Both the position numbers and the translations under genes were made by a program. Shown in pieces: positions 10,647 to 21,859 of a stretch of 64,000 bases of DNA. Location of the stretch: positions 67,718,022 to 67,782,021 of the forward strand of contig NC_080180.1 in assembly GCF_950295315.1 (NCBI RefSeq), read 5' to 3'. The notes beneath the pieces are model-generated. The model ran no database searches, was not told the DNA's origin, and was given only the letters and a program-made list of their open reading frames with translations. Source of the DNA: Erinaceus europaeus. Its lineage: Eukaryota > Chordata > Mammalia > Eulipotyphla > Erinaceidae. How positions within the stretch are numbered: the stretch's first letter is position 1; each line of letters begins with the position of its first letter.

Positions 10647-11620
10647 ATGGTGAAGGCTGGGGTTGTCTGGGGTCTGTGGACAGGAGACTGCTGCCTTACA
10701 ATCTCCACAACCCAGGTTTGAACCTGTCATGTATGAACACAGAGTGGGAGGTTTTGGACTTCTGGTGTCTTTCCAACTCTTCTATTTCTCTTCTTGCCTT
10801 CTCTGTCTCTGACTCTCACAGGCTCTCACTCACTCTGTCTGCACTCATTAATATTTTACTTATATATTATTTGACTGACAGGCCCAGATATACAAAGAGA
10901 GTTGCCAGGGCACTGCTGAGCTCTGCCTTTTTTTGTTGGCAATTTCACCTAGGTTTCTGGAGCCTCAGCTTTGTAAGTCTCTCTGGCACAAGCCATACTC
11001 TGTCTCCTCATAGCCATGCCAGTATCCCTCATAGTTGATAATAAAGATACACATACATATATGTAAATATATATACATATATATATATCAGACATTTTTA
11101 GAATTGTTGACCTTTTTATTTGATCTGAATGCAGAATTACCGCATTTATAACAGCCTCCTTATTCATAAATAATTGGTCACATAGTTGGAGCAGGTTTCA
11201 CCACAATTATATATTATAAACTTTCCAGGAGCATTTCCAATAGCCTTTCTATCAGTATCCTTATTGTAATTATCATAGCACAGAACTTGCCTCCATTTTC
11301 TAGTGTAAGCTTCAAAACACATGCGTTTCTTTTCATTCTCGGAATTCGTAATTTGCCTGGACCCTGAAGTGTCAGGGAATTTTTGAAGCAGCCCTCTGTT
11401 TCTCAGCAGACGTTTTCTATATTTCTGCTGTCATCAGGTCTTCCTGTGGTCTTTGTCTTTATTTTTTATTTTTTTCAAATCCTCTTAGATCATTCCCATT
11501 TATTTGCATATTTATTTATTTATTTAGTCCGATATCACATGAGGGGTCATTTCTTTGGCCTGACAGATTTTCTCTTATAATTGAAGGGAACTTTTGACAC
11601 ACAATACATTTCCTTTTGCA
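10647..11620 (+). repeat. 1-kb tandem subrepeat B3
   Basis: Third copy. SINE fragment near 10908, GTAAGT at about 10973, TA tail at about 11050-11090. It joins the old SINE zone (11690-12235). Confidence 0.85.
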
Positions 11621-11689
11621 GATACTACACACTACTACAACTACTACTGCACTGTTTTTGACAGTGACATCCAGTGCACAATGGATTAG

Positions 11690-12235
11690 TATTGCATGGC
11701 TCTAGAGAATGCTCACTATTTAACCTACACTGTTTTTAACCGCACAAATATTTATTCTGTTCTTTCTTGGGGGATGAATGGTTTACAGTCAACAGTTACA
11801 TGTAATAGTGGGCACGGGGGGTAATTTTTCCCACACTCCCTGTATTTCTGTACATCTTTTGTAACTTTCTTATTGAGGAGAAGGAAACAGTCATAAATTG
11901 AGAGAGCAGGGCCCAAGCAGGAAGAGAGACAGAGAGACAGCGGCAGCTCTGATTTTCCACTAGCCCAGCTTTTCCCTAGCTGGGTAAGTGTGACCAGGGG
12001 CTCAAAACAGGGTCCTGGGATTCCACATAGTTCCCTGGCAGCTCCACCAGCTGTCCCTCCAACCCATGCTCCCTTCGTTGTCCATGTAACTATCGATCTG
12101 CTCTAGGCATTTCTCACCTTCATGTGCCAGAAACTTAACACTTCCCCTCTCCACCCATGAAACTTTGACCTTTTGCTAGGGTGCAAAACAGCAACTCCAA
12201 TCCAAGTTATTTTAGGGACAAGTGTGTACGTCTCT
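11690..12235 (+). repeat. Old SINE-rich zone of unit B
   Basis: Homologue of 3171-3770. No gene seen. Confidence 0.5.
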
Positions 12236-12243
12236 GTGGGAAG

Positions 12244-12271
12244 GTGTGTGTGTGTGTGTGTGTGTGTGTGT
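12244..12271. repeat. (TG)n microsatellite
   Basis: About 14 TG dinucleotides, longer than in unit A. Confidence 0.95.
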
Positions 12272-12550
12272 AAGTGTGCATAAGTGTGTTTCAGTTATGA
12301 TTACCAATGTTGTTTCTTTATTCCTGACGCAGGGTCTTAGGAACTGGGTTGTGTTATGACAAAGGAAGTTTCCACTGCACAAGTGGTTTTTCAAGTATGA
12401 ATGGCACATTGGATTGTGCACTCTGTTGTGCATTCTCCCAGGTGGTCCTCAGATGGGTTCTTTCCTTTGCTCTTCCCATGCTGTGTGTAATTTTCTGGGT
12501 AGACTCAAAGTGGAGTGGCATGGGGAGCTCAGCTGCATTTTGCTGTATGT

Positions 12551-12566
12551 CCACAAGGTGGCAGCA
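12551..12566 (+). promoter_or_regulatory. CTCF-like motif (first of pair)
   Basis: CCACAAGGTGGCAGCA, identical to the unit A site. Confidence 0.5.
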
Positions 12567-12797
12567 AAGCCCATAGTTGTGTGTAGTGATTCTGTGGAAT
12601 GAGGAGAACTCTAGGAATTGTGGCCCGTGGACAGCAGGGTTGAAATTGACGTAGAGTGCCCTAGACATCTGTTCTTTCCTGTGGGGTGGGGGGATCCCCC
12701 ATTTGGCTTTGCAAGTGGAAGGGGTTTCTCTCTTTGCCTGGGATGACTCTACTGGGAGCTTGTGAATCCCTGTGCTCAGCTGCATTCTGCTGGGTGT

Positions 12798-12813
12798 CCA
12801 CAAGAGGGCAGCA
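12798..12813 (+). promoter_or_regulatory. CTCF-like motif (second of pair)
   Basis: CCACAAGAGGGCAGCA, identical to the unit A site and at the same 247-bp spacing. Confidence 0.5.
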
Positions 12814-13012
12814 CCAGGGCGGGACTAAGGCTCCATGGGTCAAGTGCCCTGAGGCACTGGGCTAGGAGAGTGGCGACAGTGTTTCTGGGTGTGCCCCAAG
12901 AGCATGGCCAGCCTAGCGCAGGCAGGCAGTGTCCTAAGGATGGGCCCAGACAGGAGCCGTGGGGGTCGTGTTTGTAGAAACAGGCCCTTCAGAGGACGGC
13001 AGAAAGTCCCCG

Positions 13013-13740
13013 GGGGCGGGCCTCAGAGCCCATGCCCAATGAGCTTGAGGGGAGGGCCCAGGGGGTATTCATAGAGACAGCTGGCCAATTAGAGAAGAGG
13101 AACATCACCCTCAGGGGCGTGAACCAAGAGCTGGCCAATGAGAACAGAGGAGGAGTTATGAGGGCGGGCCTCAGAGAGCAGCCCATCAATGAGAGCCTGG
13201 GTGCTGGCTCTGGGTGGGCATATCCCTGGAGGTCAGCCAATCAGGGTCCAGCGGAAGTGCCTGGGGGGCGGGCCCTCGGGAGACTGTCCAATGAGCACCT
13301 GGGGTGGGCCTCATGGGCGGAGCCCAGGAGACTGGCCAATCATGGGGCAAGGGCGGTGACCTTCCTTGGCGTGCCTTAGGAAATGGCCTATCAGAGGGCC
13401 CCCCTCGGACAGCAGCCTGCCAATGGGAGCCAAGAGAAGGCTGGCTGGGGGCGTGTCCCTGGGACACCAGGCCAATCAGAGTTGAGCGTAAGTGGCTGGT
13501 GGGCGGGCCTTCCAGAGGCTGCCCAATGAGCGTGCTGCAGGGCCGTGTGGGCGGTGCTCAAGGCTGCTGGCCAATCACTGACTAGGAGCCCGGACCCTCC
13601 TGGGCGTGTCCAAGCACACTGGCCAATGAGATTGCTGGAGGGGTTCTGGGCGTGGCCTAGGCCTCTGGCCTATCAGCCTGGCTGGCGCCCTGTGGGCGGG
13701 CCTTCTGAAGGAAGCCCGCCAATGGGAGCTCAGAGCTGGC
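13013..13740 (+). promoter_or_regulatory. CCAAT/GC-box tandem array, about 50-bp period (unit B)
   Basis: CCAAT starts at 13036, 13085, 13135, 13237, 13288, 13336, 13420, 13472, 13523, 13571 and 13623, with degenerate slots near 13187 (TCAAT), 13389 (CTATCAG) and 13670 (CTATCAG). GGGCG boxes alternate with them. Spacing is 48-52 bp apart from one shortened slot. CpGs in the GC boxes are largely retained, unlike the right-hand copies. Confidence 0.6.
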
Positions 13741-13858
13741 CTTAAAAGGCTGGGCGTGCTTCCAGGAAATGCGAAGCAGGGTTCAGCCCAGGGCCCTGCC
13801 TTGCAGAAGCTGTCCAGTGCGCATGTGTATAACTCCGTTTGTGCCTGTGCCTCTGTGG

Positions 13859-13917
13859 ATGTGTGTGTTTGTGTGTGTGTGTGTGTGTGTGTCTGAGGGA
13901 GGGAGAGAGAGAGAGAA
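13859..13917. repeat. TG/GA microsatellite
   Basis: TG tract followed by GA repeats; length variant of 6054-6125. Confidence 0.9.
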
Positions 13918-14337
13918 CAACAGAATCACTGTGGCACAGGTGATTTTGTGCAAAACCCTTGGCACATTCTGATTTACAGCTCAATATTGACACCATTGTA
14001 GCTCTCCTTGGCCCTTGGTCACTTTTCTTCTTTTCAGATGTAAAGACACTGAAGAGGGAGAGGTTTTTGCCCTGAGGCTTGCACTGGGAACTACCAGCTG
14101 CCCTGTTTGTGTTGCCAGACTAGGAAACTTGTGGTGCCTGTCCATGTGGAGAGTCTCCTGGATCAGTTCCTTCTCGAGCCTTTTCCGCTCGGTCCCGTTG
14201 GAGCTGCATATAGCTAATGATTTGGAGATTTTACTCCTTTGGACAATTCTTTTCCTGATGCACAGTTTCTCTCCAGGTTTTAGCAATCAATTGTCTGAAT
14301 GTCACATCGAATCCATTGTAAAAAAAGACTACATCAG

Positions 14338-14339
14338 TG

Positions 14340-14388
<49 letters not shown>
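14338..14388. repeat. (CT)n(TA)n microsatellite
   Basis: CT repeats followed by TA repeats. The homologous site in unit A near 6546-6566 has only a few units, so this expanded after duplication or shrank in A. Confidence 0.9.
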
Positions 14389-15265
14389 GTAACATGTAGA
14401 GGTCTGAAAATATTTTTTAGCTAGAGACCTGCACAGCTCTGGATTAGGGTAGCAATGTGGATACACCTGGCCCTTCTGAGCCACAGTCATGAGAGACATC
14501 TCACGGAGCCATATCGTATATCACTCTACAAATCTCTCTCAGCACAAACTACCGCTGCCAAATCATCTACTTCCCTCTTGCTCTTTTTGTCCACCGAGTC
14601 TTATCCCAAAACTGTCAATCAAAGAAGAAATAGACATAGTGCAGTTCCCTGCACACAGGACAGTCTGAGGCTGGACCAGGGAGATGCAATACACCAGCCT
14701 GCATCTTGGCTGGAGCATCACTAAGACTACTTCCAATTTGGAGAGGCGAGGGCAGTTTTGGAGAGTGGGCTGCCGGACAAGTGTTGCTTCTCAGAGTGGC
14801 TAAGACCTAGATGTTCTAAGTGTTACCTTTCCTCACAAACATAAAATAGCAATGCCACTTGTAAGAAGTATGCATCGGCTTGGAGGGTTTGTCTTCAGTG
14901 CTCTGGCACTGATCAACACAGGGCCAGAATTTCAGTCCTTGTCTGTCTCTGTCATTCTGTCTCTCTGACTGTCTCTACGTGCCTTCTTCACTGGGCCCTT
15001 ACTGGAAGTCAGTGCATGCACTGTGAACTCAGACTTCCTGGTGTTGAAATTTTCCTTTCTTTGCCCTTTGGATTATTTAGTCTCCTGCACATGGTGTAGT
15101 ACAGAGGGGAACTGTGGAGACAGCGTTGCTGCTGCAGGTTCCAGGCATATGTCCATCTCCAGCTGCAGCTGTCCAGGCCCTCTGTGCTTGACTCCCATTC
15201 TCCAGGGCCCTGAGGCTGACACTCAGCCTAAATGCAGCCCTCCTCACCTTCCTGCACAGTGTCCT

Positions 15266-16349
15266 TGTCCTTATTCCATGAGAGCCCAGGTCAAGAGTAG
15301 TGAAACTCTATCCCCCTGGCACACACACTGTGCTTTCCCTCTATTAAGCCGAATGTAAAGGATCTGTGGTACTGATGGCCACACCAGTGTCCAGATATTC
15401 GATGCAAAGCTGAAGCTTCCAGGGTTCAGAAAGAGGGTGTTTTGATGGCTGTGAAATGTCTTTTACAAGTGCCTCATGGGGTTTAAAATGATTTTGAAAC
15501 CTGAAGTTCTTTCTTGTGTCTAGGCAATATTCTCACCTATGGCCAGAAAGCCTGCCCATCTAGGAGCACAGCTCTGGGCCAGTAACCCGGGTCCAGGAGG
15601 TCAGCCTGCCTTCTGGCTCCTAGAGGGATTCCTGAGTGGTAACAAGTGTTTCCAGTTGCCTTTGCTACTAGGGTTCATGCACTCAGGTGAGTGGTGGGGC
15701 TGCAATCTCTCCTGGAAGCTCCTGACTCGGCCAATGGAGGCACCCATCTTCCTTTTCTTTCTCCGTCTCAAGGGCACTGGGGAGCTTCTTGTTCCTGCAT
15801 GCAGAGTGACTTTGCATTGGACACTCATGCATGCCCTCTTCTTGAAATCTTAATGTGATGTGTGGACAACTGAACACCAGCGTTTGGGTCTGTGAGAGGC
15901 CACAGGAGCAATTCCCTTAGCAGGACCCAAAGGGTAGGTGTAAGAGGCTGGGTTCATCCACTATTGTTGGGTTGAACAGAGTTCCCATCCATGTTGAAAA
16001 CACAGCTCTGCCTGGGTGCTTGCTGGGCTTGTAGTCTGATGCCTGGAGCAGTGGACTGAGTCTGGAGGTTTACCAGGCATCCAAACACAACTGGCCAGAC
16101 TCATGCCCCTGAATTCTGTGGGGGGTGCCCCAGCTTCCCCCGGTGACAGTTTTTGGATGACAGTGAGGCATGGGATTGAATGGGGAACTCAGGAAAGCAA
16201 GACATGAGAGTCCCTTTGCATATGCATTCTTGCTTAGACAGATTCTGGGCTACCTGATTGCCCTGACAGCTGGGTTCATTGTAGGTAGATTGCAGGTGAG
16301 GTTGGCTACCTAGCCACATATGCTCTGAGACTATTATAGGTGAGCTCTG

Positions 16350-16400
<51 letters not shown>

Positions 16401-16510
16401 TACTGTCAGTTTGGTAGTACAGCATATGGTGAAGGTTGGGATGTCTTGGGTCTGTGGGCATGATAGATGCTGCCTTACAATCTCTACAATGCAGGTTTGA
16501 ACCTGTCATG
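15266..16510 (+). repeat. Unit C, first 5' module
   Basis: Homologue of 1-1194, more diverged than A is from B. It ends just after an (AC)n tract (16351-16397) and the 'tttgaacctgtcatgaatga' block, where the expected 1-kb subrepeat is missing. Confidence 0.75.
16351..16397. repeat. (AC)n microsatellite
   Basis: About 23 uninterrupted AC units, the purest CA tract of this site in the window. Confidence 0.95.
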
Positions 16511-16515
16511 AATGA

Positions 16516-17954
16516 TTATTCAGTCTCATGCTTTATCGGGGTGTTCTGAGGGTAACTGAGGAGGCATCTTTCCTGCTGCAGTTTCTAGGCCTTTATCCTT
16601 CCCCAGCTGCAGTTGCCCAGGCCCTCTGTGCTTGATTCCCCTTCTTCAAGGCCCGGTGACTGACAATCATCCTAAACCCTGTCCTCCTCTCCTTCCTGCA
16701 CAGCATTCTTGTCCTTATCCTATGATAGCACAGGTCAAGAGAAGTGAAACTATATGCCACTGTCCCAGTGTGCTTTCCCTATATGTGGGTTCAAATTTGA
16801 AGGATATGTGGCACTGATGACCACACCAGTGTCCAGATTTCCATGCCAAAGGTGAATAAACTTCAAGTGTTTAGAAAGAGTGTGCTTTGATTGACCTGAC
16901 TTCTGATGTGAAATGTCTATTCCAAGTGCCTCATGAGGTCCAATCATTTTGAACTGTGAAATTTCTTCTTGTGTCTAGGCAATATTCTCATCTATGGCCA
17001 GAAGGCCCGCCAAACTCGGAGCACAACTCTGGGCCAATGAGCTGGGGTCAAGAGTTCAGCCAGTCTACAGGCTCCTGGAAGGATTCCTGAGTATCTTCTT
17101 AGGGACCAAGCTTTAACAGGTGTTTCCAAGTGCATTTGTTAGAAGCAGCCAAGCACTCAGGTGGGTGCGTCTGTGATTTCCACTGGAAGCTCCTGACTCA
17201 GCCAATAGAGGCACACATCTTCCTTTTGTCTTTTGTCTTTCCGTAGCAAAGTACTGGCCAGGGCAACTTCTGGTTTTTGCCCGCAGAGCGACATTGCATG
17301 GGAGACTCATGCAAGCCCTCTTTTGGGAATCTCTCTGAGTGTGATGTGTGGATACCTGGACAACATCTGTCAGGGCTGTGAGAGGCTACAGGAGCAATTT
17401 CCTTAGCAGAGCCTGAAGGGTAGGTATAAGGGGCTGGGTTCGTCCACTGATGTTTGCTCAAGCAGAGTTCCCATCCATGTTGAAAATACAGCTCTGCCTG
17501 GGTGCTTGCTGGCTTGTAGTCTGATGCCCTGAGAAGTGGACTGAGAGTCTGGAGGCTGAGAAGGCAGCCAAACAGGACTGGCCAGGCTCATGCCCTTGAA
17601 TGCTGAGGGGTGCCCCAGCTTTCCCTGTGGGTGAAAGTTTTTGGATGATAGTGAGGCAGGTGATTAAAGTGAGAAGTATGGAGAGTCAGACATGACTGTC
17701 CCTTTACATATGCATTCCTACTTAGGCAGAATCTGGGTTACTTGGCCTGTCCCTGACCAGGTGGGGTGTCTGTAGTTAGGTTGCAGGTGAGGGTGGCTAC
17801 CTAGCAGCCATGCAGTGAGACTAGTATAGATGAGCTCTGAGCACACACATACACACACACACACACACATGCACACACACACACACACACACAGGCACAC
17901 ATGCATACACACATGCACACACACATATTCACACTTGTCCATGCCTGGTAGAAA
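16516..17954 (+). repeat. Unit C, second 5' module
   Basis: A second, older copy of the 5' module placed directly after the first, beginning with sequence matching the end of the 3' module (compare 16571 onward with 7309 onward). It has a compound AC microsatellite at 17843-17934. Confidence 0.7.
17843..17934. repeat. Compound AC microsatellite
   Basis: AC units interrupted by CATG and CAGG. Confidence 0.95.
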
Positions 17955-18493
17955 ATTATATGGAAAGCCTAGTGTAGGTCTGGGGGTCTGTGGGCATGAG
18001 AGTTGCTGCCTTACCATCTCTACAACCCAGGTTTGAACCTGTCAAGAATGAAAGCAGAGCAGGAGGTTTTGGTGCTATGGTTTCTTTCAGGGTCTAGTTC
18101 TTCTCCAACATTTCTGTCTCTACCTCTCAGATGTTCTCACTCATTCTGTCTCCACTCATTAATATTTTACTTATATCCTTATTTTACTGACAGGCCCAGA
18201 TATACAAAGAGAGTTATCAGAGCACTGCTGAGTTCTGGCTTGCTGTGTTGGTGACTACAACTTGGCTACTGGAGCCTCAGCCTTGGAAGTCTCTCTGGCA
18301 CAAGCCATATTTTGTCTCCTCATATCCATGCCTGTATTTTCAGAATTTATAATAAAGATATATATATATATATATATATATATCTCACCCAGAGAAGCAG
18401 CCAGGACTAGAGAGGGTGGCAATTATACCTGCAAATTCACAATACAGGTATATGCTAACTATCACTGAGCTTGTGAATATTTATCTATGTGTC

Positions 18494-18544
<51 letters not shown>

Positions 18545-19075
18545 TTTTTAGAATTGATGACCCATGTATTTGATCTCAATTTGGAAATACCACGTTTGTA
18601 CGAGACTCATTTTTCATAAATAAGTGGCCACATACTTAGAGCAGGATTCACTACAATTATAAATAATTGAACTTTCCAATAACATTTCTAATAGCATTTC
18701 TAGCAGTATCCTTATTGTAATGATCATAGCACAGAAATTGCCTCTTTATTTTCTAGTCTAAGGTTCAATACATATGTGTTTGTTTTCATTCTCCATAAAT
18801 CTTCAATTCCCTGAACACTGAAGTGTCAGGGAACTTCTGCAGCAGCCATCAGTTTCTCAACAGTCTGTCTGGACAATACTGCCATCATCTGTTCTTCTGG
18901 AGCTTTGCATTTTTAAGTGTTTGCCAAATTTTTCCTAGATCCTCCCCATTTATTTGCATATTTACTTATTTAGACAGGTATCCCATGGGGAGTATTTTCT
19001 TCTGCTTGGTATATTTTATTTTGTAATTTTAGGGATCTTTTGATGCACAATACAATTCCTGTCACAAATTCTACA
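17955..19075 (+). repeat. 1-kb subrepeat, unit C
   Basis: Single diverged copy of the tandem subrepeat with the SINE fragment near 18215. The donor-like site is destroyed (GGAAGT near 18286). Two TA tracts (18356-18384 and 18496-18541) flank a short SINE-like piece ('agagaagcagccagg'). Confidence 0.75.
18496..18541. repeat. (TA)n microsatellite
   Basis: More than 20 TA units; likely unstable. Confidence 0.95.
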
Positions 19076-19179
19076 CATTATCTTAGTTCATGTTAGTGAC
19101 ATCCAATGCACAATGGATTTGAATTGCATGGCTTAAAGAATTGTCACTATTTTACTTAAAATGTTTGTAACCTCAATAA

Positions 19180-19765
19180 TTCACTGTTCTTTACTGGGGG
19201 GTGAATGGTTTACATTCAGCAGTTAAATATAACAGTGGGCACAGGGATAATATTTCTCACTTTTCCTGTATTTATGTACATTATTTTAAATTTTCTTATT
19301 TACTAGGAGATGGTCAGAAATTGATAGGGCAGGGAACCAATCAGGAAGAGAGGAAGAGAGACAGAGAGACAGCTGCAGCTCTGATTTGCCACAAGCCCAG
19401 ATTTTCCTCAGCCAGGTAAGTGGTGACAAGGGACTCAAAATGGGGTCCTGATACATTGTTTTCTGTGAACTTAACCAGGTGTCCCTCCACCCAGGCTCCC
19501 TTCGTTAACCATGTAACTATCTAACGGCTCTAGGCACTTCTCTTCCTTCATATTCCAGAAACTTAACACTTCCCTCTCCACCCATGAAACTTTGACATTT
19601 TACTCGGCGACAATACAGCAACTCCAATCCAAGTTATCTCTGGAAAAATTGAGTGTGTGTGTGTGTGGTAGAGTGTTGGTTATCACTGTTGTTTCTTTAT
19701 TCCTGCCTTAGGGTATTATTAACCATGTTGTGCTATGTCAAAGGTAGTTTACACTGCACAATTTG
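19180..19765 (+). repeat. Old SINE zone and truncated composite leader, unit C
   Basis: Homologue of 3271-3900. It stops after about 75 bp of the composite leader ('ttatgacaaaggaagtttccac' region in unit A) and jumps straight to 5' module sequence at about 19766, so the CTCF-like pair and array are deleted here. Confidence 0.65.
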
Positions 19766-20231
19766 CTGTTTGCAAATCCAGCCCTCCTCTGCCTCCTGCA
19801 CAGCGTCCTTCTCCTTATCCCATGAGAGGCCAGGTCAAGAGATGTGAAACTACATGCCACTGGCACATTACATTTTCCCCATATGTGGGTCAAATTTGAA
19901 GGATATGTGGCACTGATGACCACACAAGTGACAAGATTTCCACACATAATCTGAAGCTTCCAGGGTTTAGAAAGAGGGTGCTTTGACTGACCTGACTTCT
20001 GATGTGAAATGTCTTTTCCAAGTGTCTCATGAGGTCAAATTGTTTTGAAACTTGAAGTTCCTTCTTCTGTCTAGGCAATATTCTCACCTATGGCTAGAAG
20101 GCCACTAAACTAGGAGCACATCTCTGGGCCAATAACCTGAAGGCTCCAGGAGGGATTCCTATGTATCTCCTCAGGGCCAAAGCTGTAAGAGGTGTTTCAA
20201 ATTTCCTTTGCTAGCAGGAGCCAGGCACTGT
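19766..20231 (+). repeat. Unit C, third truncated 5' module
   Basis: Matches the 5' module start but breaks off at 'ggagccaggcact', where an inverted composite element begins. Confidence 0.7.
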
Positions 20232-20965
20232 CAGTCCTTGAAATTCTTAACAGAAACTTAGTGCCTGCTGACATTTATCAGGAGATGGCTGGATTCCCCA
20301 AGGCCAGCTCTTAAACCCCTGGCAGCCCTCAGAATGTTCAGGGACTGCATGCCAGCTTGACTTTACTGTACTTTCATTAGCCAGGGATGCCTGGCTCCAC
20401 CCAGGGACTGGAAGGGTCAGTACTCTTCCTGAGTTATTGGCATTTAATGTCCAGAACCACCTACATTGTGCCCCCCAGAAGTTCCTTGTTAATACCTCTG
20501 TGAGGACCCATTGAAGCACTTCTGCTTGACTATGACTGGCTGGTTTTCAGATACATGCCCCAAGTGTAGGCACCTGGGCTCTCTTAGGCCAGCTGTTCTG
20601 AGCCCAACCCTTGGCCCACTACCTTTGCTGATTGGATCGTTCTTAGGGACCCCCTAAGAAGGTCAGTACTCTTGGTTTTTGATAGATCAGAAGACTGAAA
20701 GACAGCCTACCCAGCCCACCCCTCACGCTCCCTGATCAGGTCTCTAAGGCCCCTTTGCTGGACTCTTACTGGCTTGTTCTTCTAAACATGCACCCCATAG
20801 CCCCTATCTGGGTTCTCATTGGAGGGCTATTTTCTGAGACCCGCCTTACAGATGATGCCTGCACTTTGATAAGCAATGCTCTTCAGCCATGCTCAGAAGC
20901 CCTGTCAGTAATCTCCTTGACAAGTGCCTCCAGGGAACCTTCAAGGAATCTCTCTTCTGCTTTTG

Positions 20966-20981
20966 TGCTGCCCTCTTGTGG
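20966..20981 (-). promoter_or_regulatory. CTCF-like motif
   Basis: Minus strand reads CCACAAGAGGGCAGCA, identical to the second-of-pair motif in units A and B. Confidence 0.5.
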
Positions 20982-21206
20982 ACATACAACAGAATTCAGC
21001 AGAGCACAGGAATTCAGAAGCTCCCAATGGAGTCTCCCTAGACCAGTAAAGAAACCCCATCCACCTAGAAAGCAAAACGGGGGATCAATACACCCTAGAA
21101 GAACGATTTTTGGGAAACGTGTGTGCAATTCAAACGTTGACATCTGTAGTCGACAATACCTGATCTACTCTCATTTTACAAAACATATACACAGAAGTAC
21201 ATGGGT

Positions 21207-21222
21207 TGCTGCCACCTTGTGG
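21207..21222 (-). promoter_or_regulatory. CTCF-like motif
   Basis: Minus strand reads CCACAAGGTGGCAGCA, identical to the first-of-pair motif in units A and B. Confidence 0.5.
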
Positions 21223-21277
21223 TCACACAGCAGAATGTAGCTGTGCTCCCATTTGGCAACTCCCAATGGAATCTATA

Positions 21278-21554
21278 TTTAATCTCTATTTTCCCTTTTG
21301 TTGTCCTTGTTGTATTTTTATTGTTGTTGTAGTTATTGTTGTTATTGATGTTGTCATTGTTACATAGGACAGAGAGAAATGGATAAAGGAGGGGACGACA
21401 GCAGGGGAGAGAAAGATAGACACCTGCAGACCTGCTTCACCGCCTGTGAAGTGACTCCCTTGCAGGTGGGGATCTGGGGGCTCGAACGGGTATCCTTGAG
21501 GCAGCCATTGTGCTTTGCACTGCCTGCAGTGCAACCGCCCGACTCCCCAGTAGC
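21278..21554 (-). mobile_element. tRNA-derived SINE, near full length
   Basis: The head at the right end reads inward as a tRNA-like promoter (CTCGAACGGG marks the B-box region). A T-rich tail is at the left. Flanked by a 7-bp direct repeat ATCTATA (21271-21277 and 21555-21561). The paralogue at about 35340 lacks it. Confidence 0.85.
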
Positions 21555-21803
21555 ATCTATAAAATGACAGAAAGCACAGGCATGGGAAGAGCCATGTTGA
21601 GAAATGACTTCGGGAAAGAAAGACAGTTTGTGAGTCCAATGTGCCATTTATTCATGCAAAAGCACTTGTGCTGAGGGAATTTGCTAGGCCAAGCAGTGGC
21701 ACACATATTGAAATACACACATCACAGAGCGAACTTTTATTGTCATGGGCACAACCAAGGATGAAGCCTAGTCCCTAACACACTGAGGTATACTTCTGAG
21801 CTC

Positions 21804-21807
<4 letters not shown>

Positions 21808-21850
<43 letters not shown>
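21808..21850. repeat. (TA)n microsatellite
   Basis: About 21 TA units. Confidence 0.95.
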
Positions 21851-21853
<3 letters not shown>

Positions 21854-21859
21854 AGAGTA

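Larger units (their letters stand above)
12295..13790 (+). repeat. Composite element E2: CTCF-like pair plus CCAAT array
   Basis: Uninterrupted counterpart of E1, without the LTR. It gives the full element: leader, two CTCF-like sites 247 bp apart, CCAAT/GC-box array, and the terminal 'gaagcccgccaatggga' box followed by 'ccttaaaaggctgggcg'. Confidence 0.8.
7446..15265 (+). repeat. Segmental duplication unit B
   Basis: Second copy, 7.8 kb, of the unit at 1-7445. It has three 1-kb subrepeats rather than two and lacks the LTR seen in unit A. Differences elsewhere are mostly single bases and microsatellite length, so the duplication is young relative to unit C. Confidence 0.9.
13791..15265 (+). 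repeat. 3' module of unit B
   Basis: Homologue of 5985-7445, including the conserved minus-strand open frame (13981-14286) and a CT/TA microsatellite (14338-14388) that is short in unit A. No recognised gene. Confidence 0.8.
20232..21800 (-). repeat. Composite element E3, inverted
   Basis: Reverse-oriented composite: degenerate array first (20232-20960, with ATTGG cores near 20631 and 20820 and many decayed slots), then two CTCF-like sites 241 bp apart, then the inverted leader (21223-21780), split by a SINE at 21278-21554. Homologous to 51700-52640. Confidence 0.7.

Noticed and set aside
1195..11620. CRISPR-like regularity of the subrepeats
   Set aside because: Units are 1 kb, eukaryotic, with SINE and microsatellite content; there are no short direct repeats with unique spacers.
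20755..21240. 161-codon plus-strand frame
   Set aside because: It lies in an inverted composite element and covers both CTCF-like sites. The corresponding frame is broken in the homologous 52-kb copy.
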